The notes below the pieces were generated by a model. It saw only the letters and a program-made list of their open reading frames with translations. It was not told the DNA's origin and searched no databases. The position numbers were made by a program, and so were the translations under genes. A stretch of DNA of 58,766 nt from Candidatus Methylobacter favarea (GTDB lineage: Bacteria > Pseudomonadota > Gammaproteobacteria > Methylococcales > Methylomonadaceae): the NCBI RefSeq assembly GCF_902806695.1, contig NZ_CADCXN010000046.1, forward strand, positions 1 to 58,766, written 5' to 3'. Positions within the stretch are counted from its first letter, which is position 1. Every line of letters begins with the position of its first letter. This document shows, piece by piece, positions 9,163-20,442 of the stretch.

Positions 9163-9393
9163 TCATGCGTTTTTTTCTACGTAATCTATAGCTTGTTGAA
9201 CGGTTGTTATTTTTTCAGCTTCATCGTCTGGAATTTCGCATTCGAATTCTTCTTCAAGAGCCATGACGAGTTCAACTGTATCGAGAGAATCAGCACCAAG
9301 GTCGTCTACAAATGAGGCATCAGTAGCGATATCTTCTTTAACACCCAATTGCTCTGCAACAATTTTTTTTACTCGTTCTTCAACATTACTCAT
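9163..9393 (-). CDS. acpP: Acyl carrier protein
   Basis: This small acidic protein carries growing acyl chains on a phosphopantetheine arm. The canonical GADSLDTVE motif is present, with the attachment Ser in DSL. The ATG at 9393 ([10 protein letters not shown], 76 residues) is preferred over an in-frame ATG 15 bp upstream. It has GAGG nine bases before it and matches the family start. The 146 bp gap to fabG and 95 bp gap to fabF leave room for separate expression, as is usual for this highly expressed gene. Confidence 0.97.
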   Translation of the reverse strand: MSNVEERVKKIVAEQLGVKEDIATDASFVDDLGADSLDTVELVMALEEEFECEIPDDEAEKITTVQQAIDYVEKNA

Positions 9394-9539
9394 AATTATC
9401 ATCCTCAAACAATGTAGGTTGAGCAGGGTCTAATCTGCTACCTACAATAGTATTGTTATTAGTTTTTACTAGAAATCCCGTCTCCGGCAATTCCAGACGG
9501 CGGGGGAATTATACTTTATATTGCAATAATGTCACACTA

Positions 9540-10268
9540 TTAAGGCATAAACAGGCCGCCGTTTACATGGATGGTTTCACCGGTAATATAAGCCGCACCT
9601 TCAGAAGCCAGAAACGAGACAGTATGGGCAATTTCCCTGACGTCCCCAAGGCGAGACAGGGGAATAGACGCCAATAGCGCATTTTTAAAATCCTCACCCA
9701 GCGCTTTGGTCATATCGGTAGCAATAAAGCCGGGCGCCACTGTATTGACGGTGATATTTCGCGAACCCACTTCTTTAGCTATGGATTTGGCAAAGCCGAT
9801 CATGCCGGCTTTGGCTGCGGCATAATTTGCCTGCCCTGCATTACCGGTCGCCCCTACTACCGATGAAATATTAATGATGCGCCCTGCCCTGGCTTTAATC
9901 ATGCCCCGCAGCACTGCCTTGCTCATGCGAAAAACAGACGTTAAATTAGTAGTAATAATGTCGTTCCATTCCTCATCTTTCATACGCATCAATAAATTAT
10001 CGCGAGTAATACCTGCGTTATTGACCAGTACAGCCGGCGTCCCAAAATCGTCATTAACAGCTTTAACAACTTCTGCAATAGACTCAGGATCAGCTACATC
10101 AAGCTTTATACCTTTGCCATTCTCAGTCAGATAAGCGGAAATTGAATCAGCGCCATTATCGGATGTTGCTGTGCCTACAACAAAAAAACCATCTTCGGCC
10201 AGTCTTTCTGCGATCGCTTTGCCTATGCCGCGACTGGCTCCTGTAACCAAAGCTATTTGTTTAGTCAT
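9540..10268 (-). CDS. fabG: 3-oxoacyl-ACP reductase
   Basis: FabG is the NADPH-dependent short-chain reductase of the fatty acid elongation cycle. Visible features are the GASRGIG dinucleotide motif, the NNAGITRDNLL motif, and the catalytic Ser-Tyr-Lys set in NISSVVGATGNAGQANYAAAKAG. The C-terminal TGETIHVNGGLFMP is typical. The 242-residue length is normal. Its start overlaps the end of fabD by 8 bp, indicating coupled translation. Confidence 0.96.
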   Translation of the reverse strand: MTKQIALVTGASRGIGKAIAERLAEDGFFVVGTATSDNGADSISAYLTENGKGIKLDVADPESIAEVVKAVNDDFGTPAVLVNNAGITRDNLLMRMKDEEWNDIITTNLTSVFRMSKAVLRGMIKARAGRIINISSVVGATGNAGQANYAAAKAGMIGFAKSIAKEVGSRNITVNTVAPGFIATDMTKALGEDFKNALLASIPLSRLGDVREIAHTVSFLASEGAAYITGETIHVNGGLFMP

Positions 10269-11211
10269 CTAGCTGCTCCAATACTTTATTTAGTGTTTCC
10301 GGGTTATATATGGCCCCATGCTCAGCGTTCTTGACAATGCGTTTGTTTAACCCGACTAATACCTTGCCGGGACCACACTCAACAAAATGCGTAACATCTT
10401 GATTATGCATAAATCTGATAGTGTCAGACCAACGAACAGGTTTATATAACTGTGCTTTGAGTGCCTTACGAATAACTTCCGGGGCAGTATGGGCAGCGAC
10501 ATCTACATTATGAATCAATGTCATTTTCGGCATATTGATAACTGTATTTTGCAGGTATTCATTGAGCTTTTCCGCAGCCGTGGCCATTAATGCGCAATGT
10601 GAAGGAACACTCACCGGTAATTTTACTGCGCGTTTAGCTCCAGCCTTTTTAGCCGCTATCATCGCCCTTTCCACAGCGGCAACGTTTCCGGCAATAACAA
10701 CCTGGCCTGGCGCATTAAAATTGACGGCAGAAACCACTTCCTTTTCTGCCGCATCAGCACAAACCCTGACAACCTGCTGATCTTCAAGACCCAAAATTGC
10801 CGCCATTGCACCCATTCCTGCCGGCACCGCTTCCTGCATCAGGCGTCCTCTTTCTGCAACCAGCTTTATGCCATCTTCAAAAGACAGAGCGTCTGAGCAA
10901 ACCAGTGCTGTGTATTCCCCGAGGCTGTGACCGGCCATCCAGCCCGGCCGTGTTTTACTGTGCTTGCACCAGACTTCCCAAATTGCAAAGCCGGCAGCCA
11001 GCATAGCCGGCTGGGTATTATGCGTTTGATTGAGTTCATCATCAGGGCCTTCGGTAACGATAGACCATAAATTCTTGCCCAGTGCATCGGAAGCCCGCTC
11101 AAACACATGTTTTACTTCAGGGTATGCGGCGCCGAATTCGGATAACATGCCTACGGATTGAGAACCCTGACCTGGAAAAACAAAAGCTAACTTATAATTT
11201 TGCCTGATCAT
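10261..11211 (-). CDS. fabD: Malonyl-CoA-ACP transacylase
   Basis: FabD transfers malonyl groups from CoA to ACP, feeding fatty acid synthesis. The 316-residue product begins MIRQNYKLAFVFPGQGSQ, has the nucleophile Ser in GHSLGEYTAL and the catalytic His in VPSHCALM. It sits 16 bp after fabH and overlaps fabG in the conserved fabH-fabD-fabG order. Confidence 0.96.
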   Translation of the reverse strand: MIRQNYKLAFVFPGQGSQSVGMLSEFGAAYPEVKHVFERASDALGKNLWSIVTEGPDDELNQTHNTQPAMLAAGFAIWEVWCKHSKTRPGWMAGHSLGEYTALVCSDALSFEDGIKLVAERGRLMQEAVPAGMGAMAAILGLEDQQVVRVCADAAEKEVVSAVNFNAPGQVVIAGNVAAVERAMIAAKKAGAKRAVKLPVSVPSHCALMATAAEKLNEYLQNTVINMPKMTLIHNVDVAAHTAPEVIRKALKAQLYKPVRWSDTIRFMHNQDVTHFVECGPGKVLVGLNKRIVKNAEHGAIYNPETLNKVLEQLDD

Positions 11212-11227
11212 ATTTAATTATCTGGAT

Positions 11228-12193
11228 TTAATATTTAATTAATGCAGAACCCCAGGTAAATCCCGCTCCAAATGCTTCAAGTAATATAACTTGCTCACGC
11301 TGAATGCGTCCGTCACGAACTGCCTCATTAAAGGCAAGAAGCACTGAAGCAGACGACGTATTGCCCTGATTCTCAAGCGTTACAACAACCTGATCCATAG
11401 ACATTTTTAATTTTTTAGCCGTTGCTTCAATAATCCGTATGTTCGCCTGATGCGGAATCAGCCAGTCAACTTCAGATTTATCCATATTATTCGCCGCCAG
11501 GGTTTCCTCGACAATGCGCCCTAACGTATTGACGGCAATTTTAAATACTTCGTGGCCGCGCATGTATATGTAGCCTGCTTCCTGTTTGTTAGCTACGGCG
11601 GCTTGCGGATTGGGGCAGTAAAGAAGAGACTCATATTCTCCATCGGAATGAATATGCGTTGACAATATGCCCCTTTCATCAGAAGCACCGAGTAATATGG
11701 CTCCGGCTCCATCTCCAAATAAGATACAGGTGCCGCGATCGGTCCAGTCAACAACGCGCGAACAGATTTCGGAGCCGACAACCAGGATTTTATTAGCGGC
11801 GCCTGATTTAATATATTGATCGGCAATACTTAAGGCAAAGATTGAACCTGAGCAGGCTGCCTGCACATCAAATGCCACACAGCGCTTAATGCCCAGGCGC
11901 TGCTGAAGCAGGCAGCCGGTGCTGGGATAAATACGATCGGGAGTTCCTGTTGCTACGATAATCAAATCAATTTCTTCAGGATCACAAGCGCTGGCTTCCA
12001 GTGCCTGTCTTGCAGCAATTTCAGCCATACTTGAAGCCGTTTCCTCCGGCCCGGCAATCCGGCGGCTTTTAATGCCTGTCCTTTCATAAATCCAGTTATC
12101 CGAGGTATCAACCATTCGTGATATCTGTTCATTCGTGCGAACTTCCTCTGGCAGATAGCCGCCAGTGCCCATCACTCTGGAATAACGGCTCAT
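11228..12193 (-). CDS. fabH: 3-oxoacyl-ACP synthase III
   Basis: FabH starts fatty acid synthesis by condensing acetyl-CoA with malonyl-ACP. The Cys-His-Asn triad is visible in [24 protein letters not shown] and [11 protein letters not shown]. The 321-residue length is standard. The ATG at 12193 overlaps the plsX stop (ATGA), the usual plsX-fabH coupling. Confidence 0.96.
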   Translation of the reverse strand: MSRYSRVMGTGGYLPEEVRTNEQISRMVDTSDNWIYERTGIKSRRIAGPEETASSMAEIAARQALEASACDPEEIDLIIVATGTPDRIYPSTGCLLQQRLGIKRCVAFDVQAACSGSIFALSIADQYIKSGAANKILVVGSEICSRVVDWTDRGTCILFGDGAGAILLGASDERGILSTHIHSDGEYESLLYCPNPQAAVANKQEAGYIYMRGHEVFKIAVNTLGRIVEETLAANNMDKSEVDWLIPHQANIRIIEATAKKLKMSMDQVVVTLENQGNTSSASVLLAFNEAVRDGRIQREQVILLEAFGAGFTWGSALIKY

Positions 12194-13218
12194 GCTGTTT
12201 CCCTCATGGCCAAGGTTTTTTCAACCTGTTCGCTTATTTTTCTGATGACATCCTTTTTAATCTCAATTTCGGCAAGATGTACTGCCGTTCTAAAAGCCAG
12301 TATATCGGCGCCGCCATGACTTTTAATCACGAGTCCCCGCAGCCCTAAAAAACTGGCGCCGTTATATAAGCGAGGATCTATGCGCTTCCTAAAGGATTTA
12401 AGAACAGGATAAACAATCAATCCCGCCAGCTTGGTCAAGCTATTTTTGCTAAAAGCATCTTTTAATGCAGTCCCGATCATTTTTGCTGCACCTTCAATTG
12501 ATTTAAGTGCAACATTGCCTACAAAACCGTCCACAACGATCAGATCGACTTTAATATTGCCTGCATTTAAAGAATCCCCTTCCACATAGCCTATATAATT
12601 TAAAGCCGAATTTTCCAGTAATTTCGCCGCCGCTTTAACCTGCTCATTCCCTTTGACATCTTCTTCGCCAATGTTTAACAGGCCCACCCTTGGATTTTCT
12701 ATATTTTCAACGGCTTTAACGAGCTCCGCTCCCATGACCGCAAATTGAAAAAGATGCTCAGCGGTACAATCAACATTAGCCCCTAAATCCAGCGCGTGGG
12801 TATGACCATAAATAGTGGGCAATGTGGAAATAATGGCCGGACGATCAATACCTGGAATCATTTTCAACACGAAGCGCGCAGTAGCCATTAATGCTCCGGT
12901 ATTGCCGGCGCTAACGCACGCATCCGCATAGCCATCATGAACCAGATTAATGGCAATTCGCATTGATGAATCTTTTTTATTTTTCAGTGCCTTAGCAGGG
13001 GATTCATCCATTGCTACACATTGCGATGCGTGCTTGATAGTGAGTCTCTCCCTGTATTCATCCCGGTTTTGAGCTAAATGTTGTGCAATAACTGCTTCAT
13101 CACCCACTAAAATCAGTTTTAAGTCCGGATTGTTTTTTAAACGATCCAGTGATGCCGGAATGGTAACTTCAGGACCGTAATCCCCGCCCATTGCATCAAT
13201 CGAAATTGTTAGACTCAC
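12190..13218 (-). CDS. plsX: Phosphate acyltransferase PlsX
   Basis: PlsX makes acyl-phosphate from acyl-ACP, the first committed step of phospholipid synthesis through PlsY. The 342-residue product has the family start [13 protein letters not shown], the [10 protein letters not shown] block and the LDLGANVDC block. It lies between rpmF and fabH as expected; a hairpin sits in the 90 bp gap after rpmF. Confidence 0.95.
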   Translation of the reverse strand: MSLTISIDAMGGDYGPEVTIPASLDRLKNNPDLKLILVGDEAVIAQHLAQNRDEYRERLTIKHASQCVAMDESPAKALKNKKDSSMRIAINLVHDGYADACVSAGNTGALMATARFVLKMIPGIDRPAIISTLPTIYGHTHALDLGANVDCTAEHLFQFAVMGAELVKAVENIENPRVGLLNIGEEDVKGNEQVKAAAKLLENSALNYIGYVEGDSLNAGNIKVDLIVVDGFVGNVALKSIEGAAKMIGTALKDAFSKNSLTKLAGLIVYPVLKSFRKRIDPRLYNGASFLGLRGLVIKSHGGADILAFRTAVHLAEIEIKKDVIRKISEQVEKTLAMRETA

Positions 13219-13250
13219 GCTTGCGGATGACCCTGGAGTTATTGAAAGAA

Positions 13251-13272
13251 GCCGAACCAGATTTGATTCGGC
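13251..13272 (-). terminator. Hairpin between rpmF and plsX (attenuator-like)
   Basis: GCCGAA at 13251-13256 pairs with TTCGGC at 13267-13272, and the minus strand continues TTCTTTC. The U-tract is weak, so it is more likely a partial terminator or processing site that lets ribosomal protein L32 be made in excess of PlsX than a full stop. Confidence 0.4.
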
Positions 13273-13308
13273 ACAGCATTATTAAAAAAAATGGAAGGTT
13301 TAAAAGGA

Positions 13309-13494
13309 TTACACTTCTTCCTGGTCAGGAATTACTATTTGACGGCCTTTAAAAAAACCGTCCGGGGTAACATGATGACGTAAATGAGTTTCACCTGTCA
13401 TGGCATCCTGTGATAATGCCCGACCTGTCAAAGAATCGTGTGAACGACGTTGACCACGTCTTGAGCGTGATACTTTGCTTTTTTGTACTGCCAT
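13309..13494 (-). CDS. rpmF: 50S ribosomal protein L32
   Basis: This 61-residue basic protein has the L32 start [20 protein letters not shown] and the [12 protein letters not shown] block. It lacks the CxxC zinc pairs of some L32 versions, as is normal for gammaproteobacterial forms. The start overlaps the yceD stop by one base (TAATG). Confidence 0.96.
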   Translation of the reverse strand: MAVQKSKVSRSRRGQRRSHDSLTGRALSQDAMTGETHLRHHVTPDGFFKGRQIVIPDQEEV

Positions 13495-14021
13495 TACAAG
13501 TCTCCGGAAGTTTTAAGTTTGGCTAAGATGGAAAAAGGGCTTTTTATGGTTGACTGGCCGCCAACCAATGATGAATCTGATTTGTTATTGTCTGAGTACG
13601 GGATAAAACAATTATGCTCATGCTTGGGAAAGGCAGGCAAAATGAGCAGCAACTCGTCTTCAATAAGAGTTTTTAAAGAAATGTTTTCTTGCTCAACTAA
13701 CAAAGGCTCATAATCGTCTGGCAATCGATTTGCCTCATCTATCGAGCTAACAATACCGAGCTTTACGACACTGTCAACAGACAATTCCAGAGCTTGCAGA
13801 CAATTTTGGCATTCGAGCGACAGAATTGTCTTTATCTGTCCCTCAATTTTGGCCAACCTCCCTTCGCGCCCAAAAAAAAGCTCAATATCAACACAGCCTT
13901 CATCATTTGATAATCCCTCTTTCAAACGATCCAGACTATTTAATGATATTTGACCTTTTAAACTGCCGCGCTTGTCAGCCAACTGTAAAGGATCAATATA
14001 TTCAGGCAATCGATTCAACAT
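13494..14021 (-). CDS. yceD: YceD/DUF177 family protein
   Basis: The 175-residue product belongs to the YceD (DUF177) family, known from bacteria and chloroplasts for a role linked to 23S rRNA accumulation, and nearly always encoded just before rpmF. The central ECQNCLQAL motif (two Cys), the acidic middle [11 protein letters not shown] and the LPAFPKHE segment are family features. It begins the fab cluster and leads translation into rpmF. The 260 bp upstream is the probable promoter region of the cluster. Confidence 0.9.
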   Translation of the reverse strand: MLNRLPEYIDPLQLADKRGSLKGQISLNSLDRLKEGLSNDEGCVDIELFFGREGRLAKIEGQIKTILSLECQNCLQALELSVDSVVKLGIVSSIDEANRLPDDYEPLLVEQENISLKTLIEDELLLILPAFPKHEHNCFIPYSDNNKSDSSLVGGQSTIKSPFSILAKLKTSGDL

Positions 14022-14283
14022 AATCTGACATGATATAGGGAAATGCTAAATGCGTCAAATTCTCCAAATCACTGAAAGCCCTGTATGGAGGCTTTAAATA
14101 GCTGCCGAAGTTAACACCCAACCAATAGCAACAAAGATGCCGCAGGGAATTTTAAACTTACTTACAGAAGGGCTTTACGGGCGTACACTAAAATAGTGTG
14201 GCCGAAGGCAAACGATAAATGCAGCCGGACAAATGTATAGCAAACTAAAAAATAATAAACTACTTTATCCCTGTTTATAGAAT

Positions 14284-14853
14284 TTATTGGTTATATAGAG
14301 TCAAAACCTGTTTCACATAATTACGTGTCTCAGGGAAGGGAGGAATGGAATTATTGTATCTGATCACAGCATTTTCACCGGCATTATAAGCTGCAACAGC
14401 CAGATCCAGATTTGAATTAAATAATTTCAGTAAATCTTTCAGATAACGTGTGCCGCCGTTAATATTCTGATCCGGGTCATTCCGGTCCATAACACCGTAG
14501 CGTTTTGCCGTATCGGGCATTAACTGCATTAAACCCACTGCTCCGGCAGATGAAATTGCAGTAGCATTGTAAGCCGATTCCGCCTGTATAACTGCATGCA
14601 GTAGTCTGATATCAACCTGATGCCGGGACGCTGCCTGAGCAATAAGTTCTGCAAATTTCTTTTTATTAGCGCTCAAAAAAGGCCGGCTTTGGGAATAGTG
14701 ACGTATTTTGGACTGAATTATTCGCTTATATAAGCCATGCTTGGGTTCATCGGTATAATATACGCGTCCATCAGTATCGATAAATTTATAGATATCGGCA
14801 AGCGTCTCATTTGAAACGAGTAAGGTTAAAAAAACTACTGTAATTCTTATCAT
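14284..14853 (-). CDS. Lytic transglycosylase, SLT domain
   Basis: This 189-residue periplasmic enzyme cleaves peptidoglycan glycan strands. A signal peptide (about residues 1-19, ending LADI) is followed by a DUF4124-like piece (IYKFIDTDGRVYYTDEP) and the SLT fold: the catalytic Glu in VIQAESAYN (about residue 92), GAVGLMQLMP at about 104-113, and AVAAYNAGENAV. It lies 3 bp after purT. The length is that of the short DUF4124-SLT proteins of gammaproteobacteria. Confidence 0.9.
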   Translation of the reverse strand: MIRITVVFLTLLVSNETLADIYKFIDTDGRVYYTDEPKHGLYKRIIQSKIRHYSQSRPFLSANKKKFAELIAQAASRHQVDIRLLHAVIQAESAYNATAISSAGAVGLMQLMPDTAKRYGVMDRNDPDQNINGGTRYLKDLLKLFNSNLDLAVAAYNAGENAVIRYNNSIPPFPETRNYVKQVLTLYNQ

Positions 14854-14856
14854 TTT

Positions 14857-16062
14857 TCATTTACCCCCATGATTTATACTGACCAGGCTGGCAGCTTTAA
14901 CCGCCCGCTCTCTGGCTTCCCGGACGGTTTCAGCATTGGCTAAAGCAATTCCCATACGCCTGTTTACAAATGACTCGGGCTTGGCGAACAACCTGATTTC
15001 ACTTTCAGGAACAGCCAATGCCTCAGCCAGTCCCTCATAACCCACACCCTGAGCATCAAAGCTGCCTAAAATAACTGCGCTCGCGCCGGCTTGCCGTAAG
15101 GCCGTGTTGACCGGCAGTCCTAAAATAGCCCTGGCGTGTAACTCAAATTCATTTTGTTTTTGAGTCACCATAGTAACCATACCCGTATCATGGGGCCGGG
15201 GGCTTACTTCATTAAACAGGACAGTATCTCCCTTAATAAATAATTCCACCCCAAAAAGTCCACGGCCCCCTATTTCACTGGTTACCTTAAAAGCAATTTC
15301 CTGGGCTGTTTTTAAAGCCGGAATACTCATTTTCTGCGGCTGCCAGCTTTCCCGATAATCACCATTTTCCTGCCTGTGCCCTATAGGTTGGCAAAAATAA
15401 GTCTCGACCTCATCATTTTGATTTAGCGCCCGGACGGTGAGCAAGGTTATTTCAAAATCAAAATCGATTTCAGCCTCGACAATGATTTTGCCGGTAACAG
15501 TCCGACCCCGGGATTGGGCATAATCCCAGGCTTGTTTAAGTTGCTCAGGATTTTTGACTTTTGATTGCCCTTTCCCTGACGATGACATCGTCGGTTTAAT
15601 AAAACATGGATAGCCAATACTATTATCAACAACGGCTTGCAATTCTTCAAACGATTGCGCGAATGCATAGTTCGAAGTCGGAATTTTAAGTTGCTCTGCG
15701 GCAAGGGTTCTAATCCCTTCCCTATTCATGGTTAATTGAATGGCGCGGGCGTTAGGAATAACAGTACACCCTCCTTCTTTTTCAATGTCCGCAAGCGCCT
15801 GAGTTGCAATCGCTTCTATTTCCGGAATAATGAAATCAGGCTGTTCCAGGGCAATCAGTTTTTTCATCGCATCGGTATCCGTCATATTTATGACATGACT
15901 GCGATGGGCCACATGCTGTGCCGGAGCATTCTGATAACGGTCTACGGCAATGACTTCTATTCCGTAACGCTGCAGTGAAATAGTCAATTCCTTGCCCAAT
16001 TCGCCGCTGCCCAGCAGCAAAGCTTTGGTCGCACCTTTAGTAAGCGCAGTCCCTATTTTCAT
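14857..16062 (-). CDS. purT: Formate-dependent phosphoribosylglycinamide formyltransferase
   Basis: PurT is an ATP-grasp enzyme that formylates glycinamide ribonucleotide with formate and ATP in purine synthesis. The 401-residue product has the N-terminal [11 protein letters not shown] motif, [19 protein letters not shown], the ATP-binding [12 protein letters not shown] segment, and the [13 protein letters not shown] motif near the active site. Its start overlaps the end of the MutS-like gene by 4 bp, so the two are co-translated. Use of formate as C1 donor would suit a C1-using host, but purT is widespread. Confidence 0.96.
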   Translation of the reverse strand: MKIGTALTKGATKALLLGSGELGKELTISLQRYGIEVIAVDRYQNAPAQHVAHRSHVINMTDTDAMKKLIALEQPDFIIPEIEAIATQALADIEKEGGCTVIPNARAIQLTMNREGIRTLAAEQLKIPTSNYAFAQSFEELQAVVDNSIGYPCFIKPTMSSSGKGQSKVKNPEQLKQAWDYAQSRGRTVTGKIIVEAEIDFDFEITLLTVRALNQNDEVETYFCQPIGHRQENGDYRESWQPQKMSIPALKTAQEIAFKVTSEIGGRGLFGVELFIKGDTVLFNEVSPRPHDTGMVTMVTQKQNEFELHARAILGLPVNTALRQAGASAVILGSFDAQGVGYEGLAEALAVPESEIRLFAKPESFVNRRMGIALANAETVREARERAVKAASLVSINHGGK

Positions 16063-17654
16063 TCTGAACCGGCCAGGTAGCTGTCAATATCTTCTTTTGA
16101 AAAACCGATCTTTTTAGCTACCCGGTCAGCGTGGCTGACGCGGGAAATGCCGTCAATCAATTTATAGGTGGGCGACTCATTGGCAAACTCAACCTGTTTT
16201 GACAAACCCAGACCCTGATTAACGAAATTATCGACTAACTGATGATTGTGAGTAATCAAAACTGTACTGTTCCCCTTTCGGTAAAAGCCATTAAGAACAT
16301 TAGACGAAGACTCCATTTTTTCTTCAAACGTTGTACCTTCGGACAGTTCATCAAGCACTACCAGACTTCTGGCTGTGGTGGCCAGAAATATATCTTTTGT
16401 CCGCTTTAATTCAGTGCCAAAACGCCCTTCGCCATCATTTAAATGACTGATTTCAGGCACCTGATAGAAAATTTTGTCTGCTACTGTAAGCGTAGCGGAC
16501 TTGGCAGGAACAAAACAACCTATTTGCGCCAACAATTGTATTTGAGTGACGGTTTTACAAAACGCGGTTTTGCCGCCACTGTTAGGCCCGGTTATAAAAA
16601 CCAGTTTCTCATCTTCCAGAACAAAATCGTTGCCAACATACCTAGTATTTTCCTTGCCTAATACCGGGTTTTTTGCATCTATCAGCTTTATCCGGTGATG
16701 CGCCGCATCGATCAGCTGGGGTAATACCATGCTGTGAGCAAATGCCTCAGCAAATTTTAAAAATGACACCAGTTCATCCAATTGCCCCAACGCATCCAAG
16801 GCTTGTGCAACCGCCTCTGAATTTTTAAATTCATTTCTTAACGGGATAATACAGCTGTCACGATCAAAGCCCCCGACGATGGGAAAATAAATCAACAGCA
16901 AAGGCACAAAAAAAATGAAGGCGGTCGGAATAGCTTCAACTGAAATTGCGAATATGTCCGTAGGAAAAAAGTGAGCCAGCGTCCAAACCATTGCAAAAAA
17001 CAGGATAATCAGTACGGGCTTGAAGATTCGGGGCCTGAAAATAATAGCCAGCGGAAATAAACCTTTTCTTTCCTGCTTGCATTTAATACCATTCTCGGTG
17101 ATATAGGCAGGGCCCTCCATCAGAGAATATGGCCGTGTATCCGCAAACGCTGTTATTTTGTCAAAAATGCTCTTTAAATAGGCACTTTGAGGCGCTTCAG
17201 CAGCTTTGATCCTGGCAACCAGCTCAAGCATAAAACGAACACCTCTTTTATACTGCAGGTAGCCGTAACCCTCAATTTCATGCTCTTCCCTGGCGGTCTC
17301 AAACGACCCCAGAAATTTGCCAAACAATAACAAATAAAAGTTTTTTTCCTGTGCCGCAGCATTTTCTATAAGGTATTCGATATTTTCCTTTAGCGGCAAA
17401 TTAGTGCGCAGTTCCTCAAGCGCTTCCTGTTTTGCCTTGATTTTCTCCAAAGAATTCAAAGGCTGCGTTAAAGAGCGAAACAACACAGCCTGACCTGCAA
17501 GTGTTGAAGCATAATTCAGGGTATTAAAAACTTTCTCGACTTCAATGGTATTAAACGTACTTTCGTCGATGACACCTGCACCGGTAGTTAAGGGCTTGCT
17601 GCATTTAACAGCTGGCCAGGCATCATTCCAGCTTTGCAATAGTGTTTCATTCAT
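16059..17654 (-). CDS. Membrane-anchored MutS-like ATPase
   Basis: The 531-residue product has a MutS-type ABC ATPase at the C-terminus: Walker [10 protein letters not shown] at about 355-363 and Walker B with [12 protein letters not shown] at about 431-441. The middle holds helical lever/clamp-like sequence, interrupted by two strong membrane segments at about residues 211-230 and 241-262. The N-terminal mismatch-recognition domain of true MutS, with its Phe-x-Glu motif, is absent. It therefore belongs to the uncharacterised transmembrane MutS relatives and is unlikely to do classical mismatch repair. It overlaps purT by 4 bp and a lytic transglycosylase follows. The function is unknown; conformational ATPase work at the inner membrane is a guess. 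Confidence 0.85.
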   Translation of the reverse strand: MNETLLQSWNDAWPAVKCSKPLTTGAGVIDESTFNTIEVEKVFNTLNYASTLAGQAVLFRSLTQPLNSLEKIKAKQEALEELRTNLPLKENIEYLIENAAAQEKNFYLLLFGKFLGSFETAREEHEIEGYGYLQYKRGVRFMLELVARIKAAEAPQSAYLKSIFDKITAFADTRPYSLMEGPAYITENGIKCKQERKGLFPLAIIFRPRIFKPVLIILFFAMVWTLAHFFPTDIFAISVEAIPTAFIFFVPLLLIYFPIVGGFDRDSCIIPLRNEFKNSEAVAQALDALGQLDELVSFLKFAEAFAHSMVLPQLIDAAHHRIKLIDAKNPVLGKENTRYVGNDFVLEDEKLVFITGPNSGGKTAFCKTVTQIQLLAQIGCFVPAKSATLTVADKIFYQVPEISHLNDGEGRFGTELKRTKDIFLATTARSLVVLDELSEGTTFEEKMESSSNVLNGFYRKGNSTVLITHNHQLVDNFVNQGLGLSKQVEFANESPTYKLIDGISRVSHADRVAKKIGFSKEDIDSYLAGSE

Positions 17655-17848
17655 GCATTAGCTCTTTTTCATTTCGAAATCACCCCAAAAAACTTTAATC
17701 GATAACTATACAATCCGGCATCCTGAGATTTTATTTGAAATATCTAACGGATTAACTGTTTCTTCCAGTCCCTTGCAGCAATTTTAAATCAGCTCGGTAA
17801 GCATTAAATAATAAATGAATTTATATTCCCGTGCATAACTATAGCTTT

Positions 17849-18835
17849 TTAGAGTTTTTGTTCAAGCAATTTAACGATAGCCTTAACATGAGATTCAGAG
17901 TCATTCAGAGCCGGTATATAATGATAACTTATACCGCCGGATTTAATAAAAACCGATTTATTTACCAGGGCAATTTCTTCCAGCGTTTCCAGGCAGTCTA
18001 CCGCAAAACCCGGGCAAACTATATCCACTCTTTTAATTCCTTGCGCCGGAAGATTCTGTAAAATGTCCAGACAATAGGGTTTAAGCCATTGCGCTTTGCC
18101 AAAACGTGATTGAAATACAATCATCCATTGCTTTTGATCAAGGCCCAGTTTTTCTGCAATCAAGGCTGCGGTTTTATGACACTGATGAAAGTAGGGATCG
18201 CCCCATTTAGTCAATCGATCGGGCAGACCGTGAAAAGACATTAATAACAGCTCATTTTTGCCATGTTCCCGCCATACTCTTTCAATTGAATCTGCAATGG
18301 CATTGATATAGCCGCTATCCTGATGATAATCACTGATGAAATGAATGTTGGGCAGATGCCGCCATTGGTTAAGTTCTTTGACCATATCATCATAGATGGA
18401 TGCCGTAGTGGTCGAAGAATACTGGGGATATAAGGGCAAAACAATTAAATTATCAATACCGTCTTTTTTAAAAGCTCTTAAACGCGTTGCCATGGAAGGT
18501 TCGCCATAACGCATCACATAATCTGTGGTAATGCCTTGAGCGTTTAGCTTGTCAGCAACTCCCTGCGTTAATTGCCGGGTCAGAAAAACCAGCGGCGAAC
18601 CTTTTTTGTCCCATATTTTGCGATAAGCTTTCACTGATCTGCGCGGACGGAAAGGCAACACGAAAAAATGCAGTATTACCCACCATAAGGGGCGCGGAAG
18701 ATTGACGACACGAGGATCCCACAGAAACTCCTTAAGAAAATGTCTGACTGCCGAGTTTGTCGGTGCAGCAGGCGAACCCAGATTCGCCAGTATTACGCCG
18801 GTTTTTCTTGCCCCTTCAACAATCTTTGTGGACAT
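17849..18835 (-). CDS. hemH: Ferrochelatase
   Basis: HemH inserts Fe2+ into protoporphyrin IX, the last step of heme synthesis. The 328-residue product shows the conserved ANLGSPAAPT start, VLPLYPQYS, the catalytic His in SFHGLPDR (about residue 202) and the acidic DCLETLEE helix. No C-terminal iron-sulfur Cys cluster is evident. It follows folE with a 5 bp gap, probably in one transcript with dusA and folE. Confidence 0.95.
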   Translation of the reverse strand: MSTKIVEGARKTGVILANLGSPAAPTNSAVRHFLKEFLWDPRVVNLPRPLWWVILHFFVLPFRPRRSVKAYRKIWDKKGSPLVFLTRQLTQGVADKLNAQGITTDYVMRYGEPSMATRLRAFKKDGIDNLIVLPLYPQYSSTTTASIYDDMVKELNQWRHLPNIHFISDYHQDSGYINAIADSIERVWREHGKNELLLMSFHGLPDRLTKWGDPYFHQCHKTAALIAEKLGLDQKQWMIVFQSRFGKAQWLKPYCLDILQNLPAQGIKRVDIVCPGFAVDCLETLEEIALVNKSVFIKSGGISYHYIPALNDSESHVKAIVKLLEQKL

Positions 18836-18840
18836 TAAGT

Positions 18841-19383
18841 TTATCGGTTTAGCAAATTCAAAAATTCCGAGCGAGTGCTGATTTCCTTTCGGAAAATACC
18901 CGTCATTACTGAAGTGGTCATTATCGAATTCTGTTTTTCAACGCCCCGCATCATCATACATAAATGTTTTGCCTCAATAACTACCGCGACCCCACGGGCA
19001 TTAGTCGCCATCTCAATGGCATCAGCTATTTGTTTAGTCAGCTTTTCCTGAATCTGCAGTCGCCGGGCATACATATCAATAACACGGGCGATTTTAGATA
19101 ATCCCATTACTTTACCCTGCGGCAGATAGCCGACATGGCATTTACCAATAAAGGGCAGTAAATGATGCTCACATAAAGAATACAATTCAATATCCTTGAC
19201 GATAACCATGTCTTCAGTATCGGCTGTAAAAATCGCGCCGTTCAGTACTTCTTCGAGCGTTTTATCATAGCCGTTGTTGAGAAATTTAAAAGCTTTCGCT
19301 GCGCGTTTTGGAGTATCTATGAGACCTTCACGGTGTATGTTTTCGCCAACTGCTTCGATAATTTTGGAAAAGTGCTCTTCCAT
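18841..19383 (-). CDS. folE: GTP cyclohydrolase I
   Basis: FolE opens folate synthesis by converting GTP to dihydroneopterin triphosphate. The 180-residue type I enzyme has the zinc site in [10 protein letters not shown] and the later Cys of KHLCMMMRG, plus [17 protein letters not shown]. It sits between dusA (40 bp upstream) and hemH (5 bp downstream). Confidence 0.95.
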   Translation of the reverse strand: MEEHFSKIIEAVGENIHREGLIDTPKRAAKAFKFLNNGYDKTLEEVLNGAIFTADTEDMVIVKDIELYSLCEHHLLPFIGKCHVGYLPQGKVMGLSKIARVIDMYARRLQIQEKLTKQIADAIEMATNARGVAVVIEAKHLCMMMRGVEKQNSIMTTSVMTGIFRKEISTRSEFLNLLNR

Positions 19384-19423
19384 GGTTCTGTCTCAGTTAT
19401 TATAAATAAGTTGGAAGTATACA

Positions 19424-20413
19424 TCATTGAGCTGTGAACTTTAATGCCTCCCAAATCACTTTTTCATCTGCGCCGGACATACAGGCATGCTCACCAAGAT
19501 GCCTTCGCCAGCCTTTAGCGCCTGAAACAGCGTTAAAAAGGCCTAAAATATGGCGGGAAATAGTATTTAAACGTACTCCGGTTTTAAGCTGCTCCTGGAT
19601 ATAAGGGACTAATAAACTCACGATCTTTTCCCGAGAGAGGGGAGCGCGGCTGTCCGCGAAAAGCCGGCTATCCACATCAGCCAGTAAATATGGGTTTTGA
19701 TAAGCTTCTCTTCCCACCATCACTCCATCAACCTGCTTCATTAGGTCCTCAGCCAGTTCCAGCGATTTAATACCGCCATTGACTATGATTTCCAACTCTG
19801 GAAAATCATTTTTGATCTGATAAACAATATCATAGCGCAACGGCGGAACTTCACGGTTTTGTTTAGGCGACAAGCCGCTTAACCATGCTTTTCTGGCATG
19901 AACAATAAAGGTGCTGCATCCGGCTGAGGCCACGGTTGAAATAAAATTAGCCAGCTCTTCATAAGAATCATGCTGATCAATACCGATTCTGGATTTAACC
20001 GTTACCGGAATTGAAACCGCATGACGCATGGCCGCCACACATTCAGCAACAAGACCGGGTTCGGCCATCAGACAAGCGCCAAAGCGGCCATTTTGAACGC
20101 GATCGCTGGGACAGCCGACATTTAAATTCACCTCATCATAACCATAGTCTTCAATCATCCTTGCGCAGATAGCCAAATCCTCTGGATGACTGCCCCCCAA
20201 CTGAAAAGCAACCGGATGCTCGATTACATTAAATTGCAGAAACCGGTGTTTGTCGCCATGCATCAACGCCCCGCTGGTGACCATCTCGGTATACAACAAG
20301 GCATGTTGTGAAATCAGCCGATGAAAATAGCGGCAGTGCCTGTCCGTCCAGTCGAGCATCGGTGCAATGGAGAACAAGTGACTGTATTTATTAAGGGTTT
20401 TAGCGGTGTTCAT
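19424..20413 (-). CDS. dusA: tRNA-dihydrouridine synthase A
   Basis: DusA is the flavoenzyme that reduces uridines 20/20a in tRNA D-loops. The product has the [14 protein letters not shown] start, the catalytic Cys in [13 protein letters not shown] and FGACLM. The frame is open to 20473, but homology favours the ATG at 20413 (329 residues, [12 protein letters not shown]). The ribosome binding site there is weak. The upstream 60 bp contains one arm and most of the loop of a 10 bp inverted repeat, and a divergent integrase remnant starts at 20495. The 5' end of dusA is a known target of a class of tyrosine integrases. Confidence 0.94.
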   Translation of the reverse strand: MNTAKTLNKYSHLFSIAPMLDWTDRHCRYFHRLISQHALLYTEMVTSGALMHGDKHRFLQFNVIEHPVAFQLGGSHPEDLAICARMIEDYGYDEVNLNVGCPSDRVQNGRFGACLMAEPGLVAECVAAMRHAVSIPVTVKSRIGIDQHDSYEELANFISTVASAGCSTFIVHARKAWLSGLSPKQNREVPPLRYDIVYQIKNDFPELEIIVNGGIKSLELAEDLMKQVDGVMVGREAYQNPYLLADVDSRLFADSRAPLSREKIVSLLVPYIQEQLKTGVRLNTISRHILGLFNAVSGAKGWRRHLGEHACMSGADEKVIWEALKFTAQ

Positions 20414-20442
20414 GCGGTTATCTTTGGGTAATAATGGACTAT

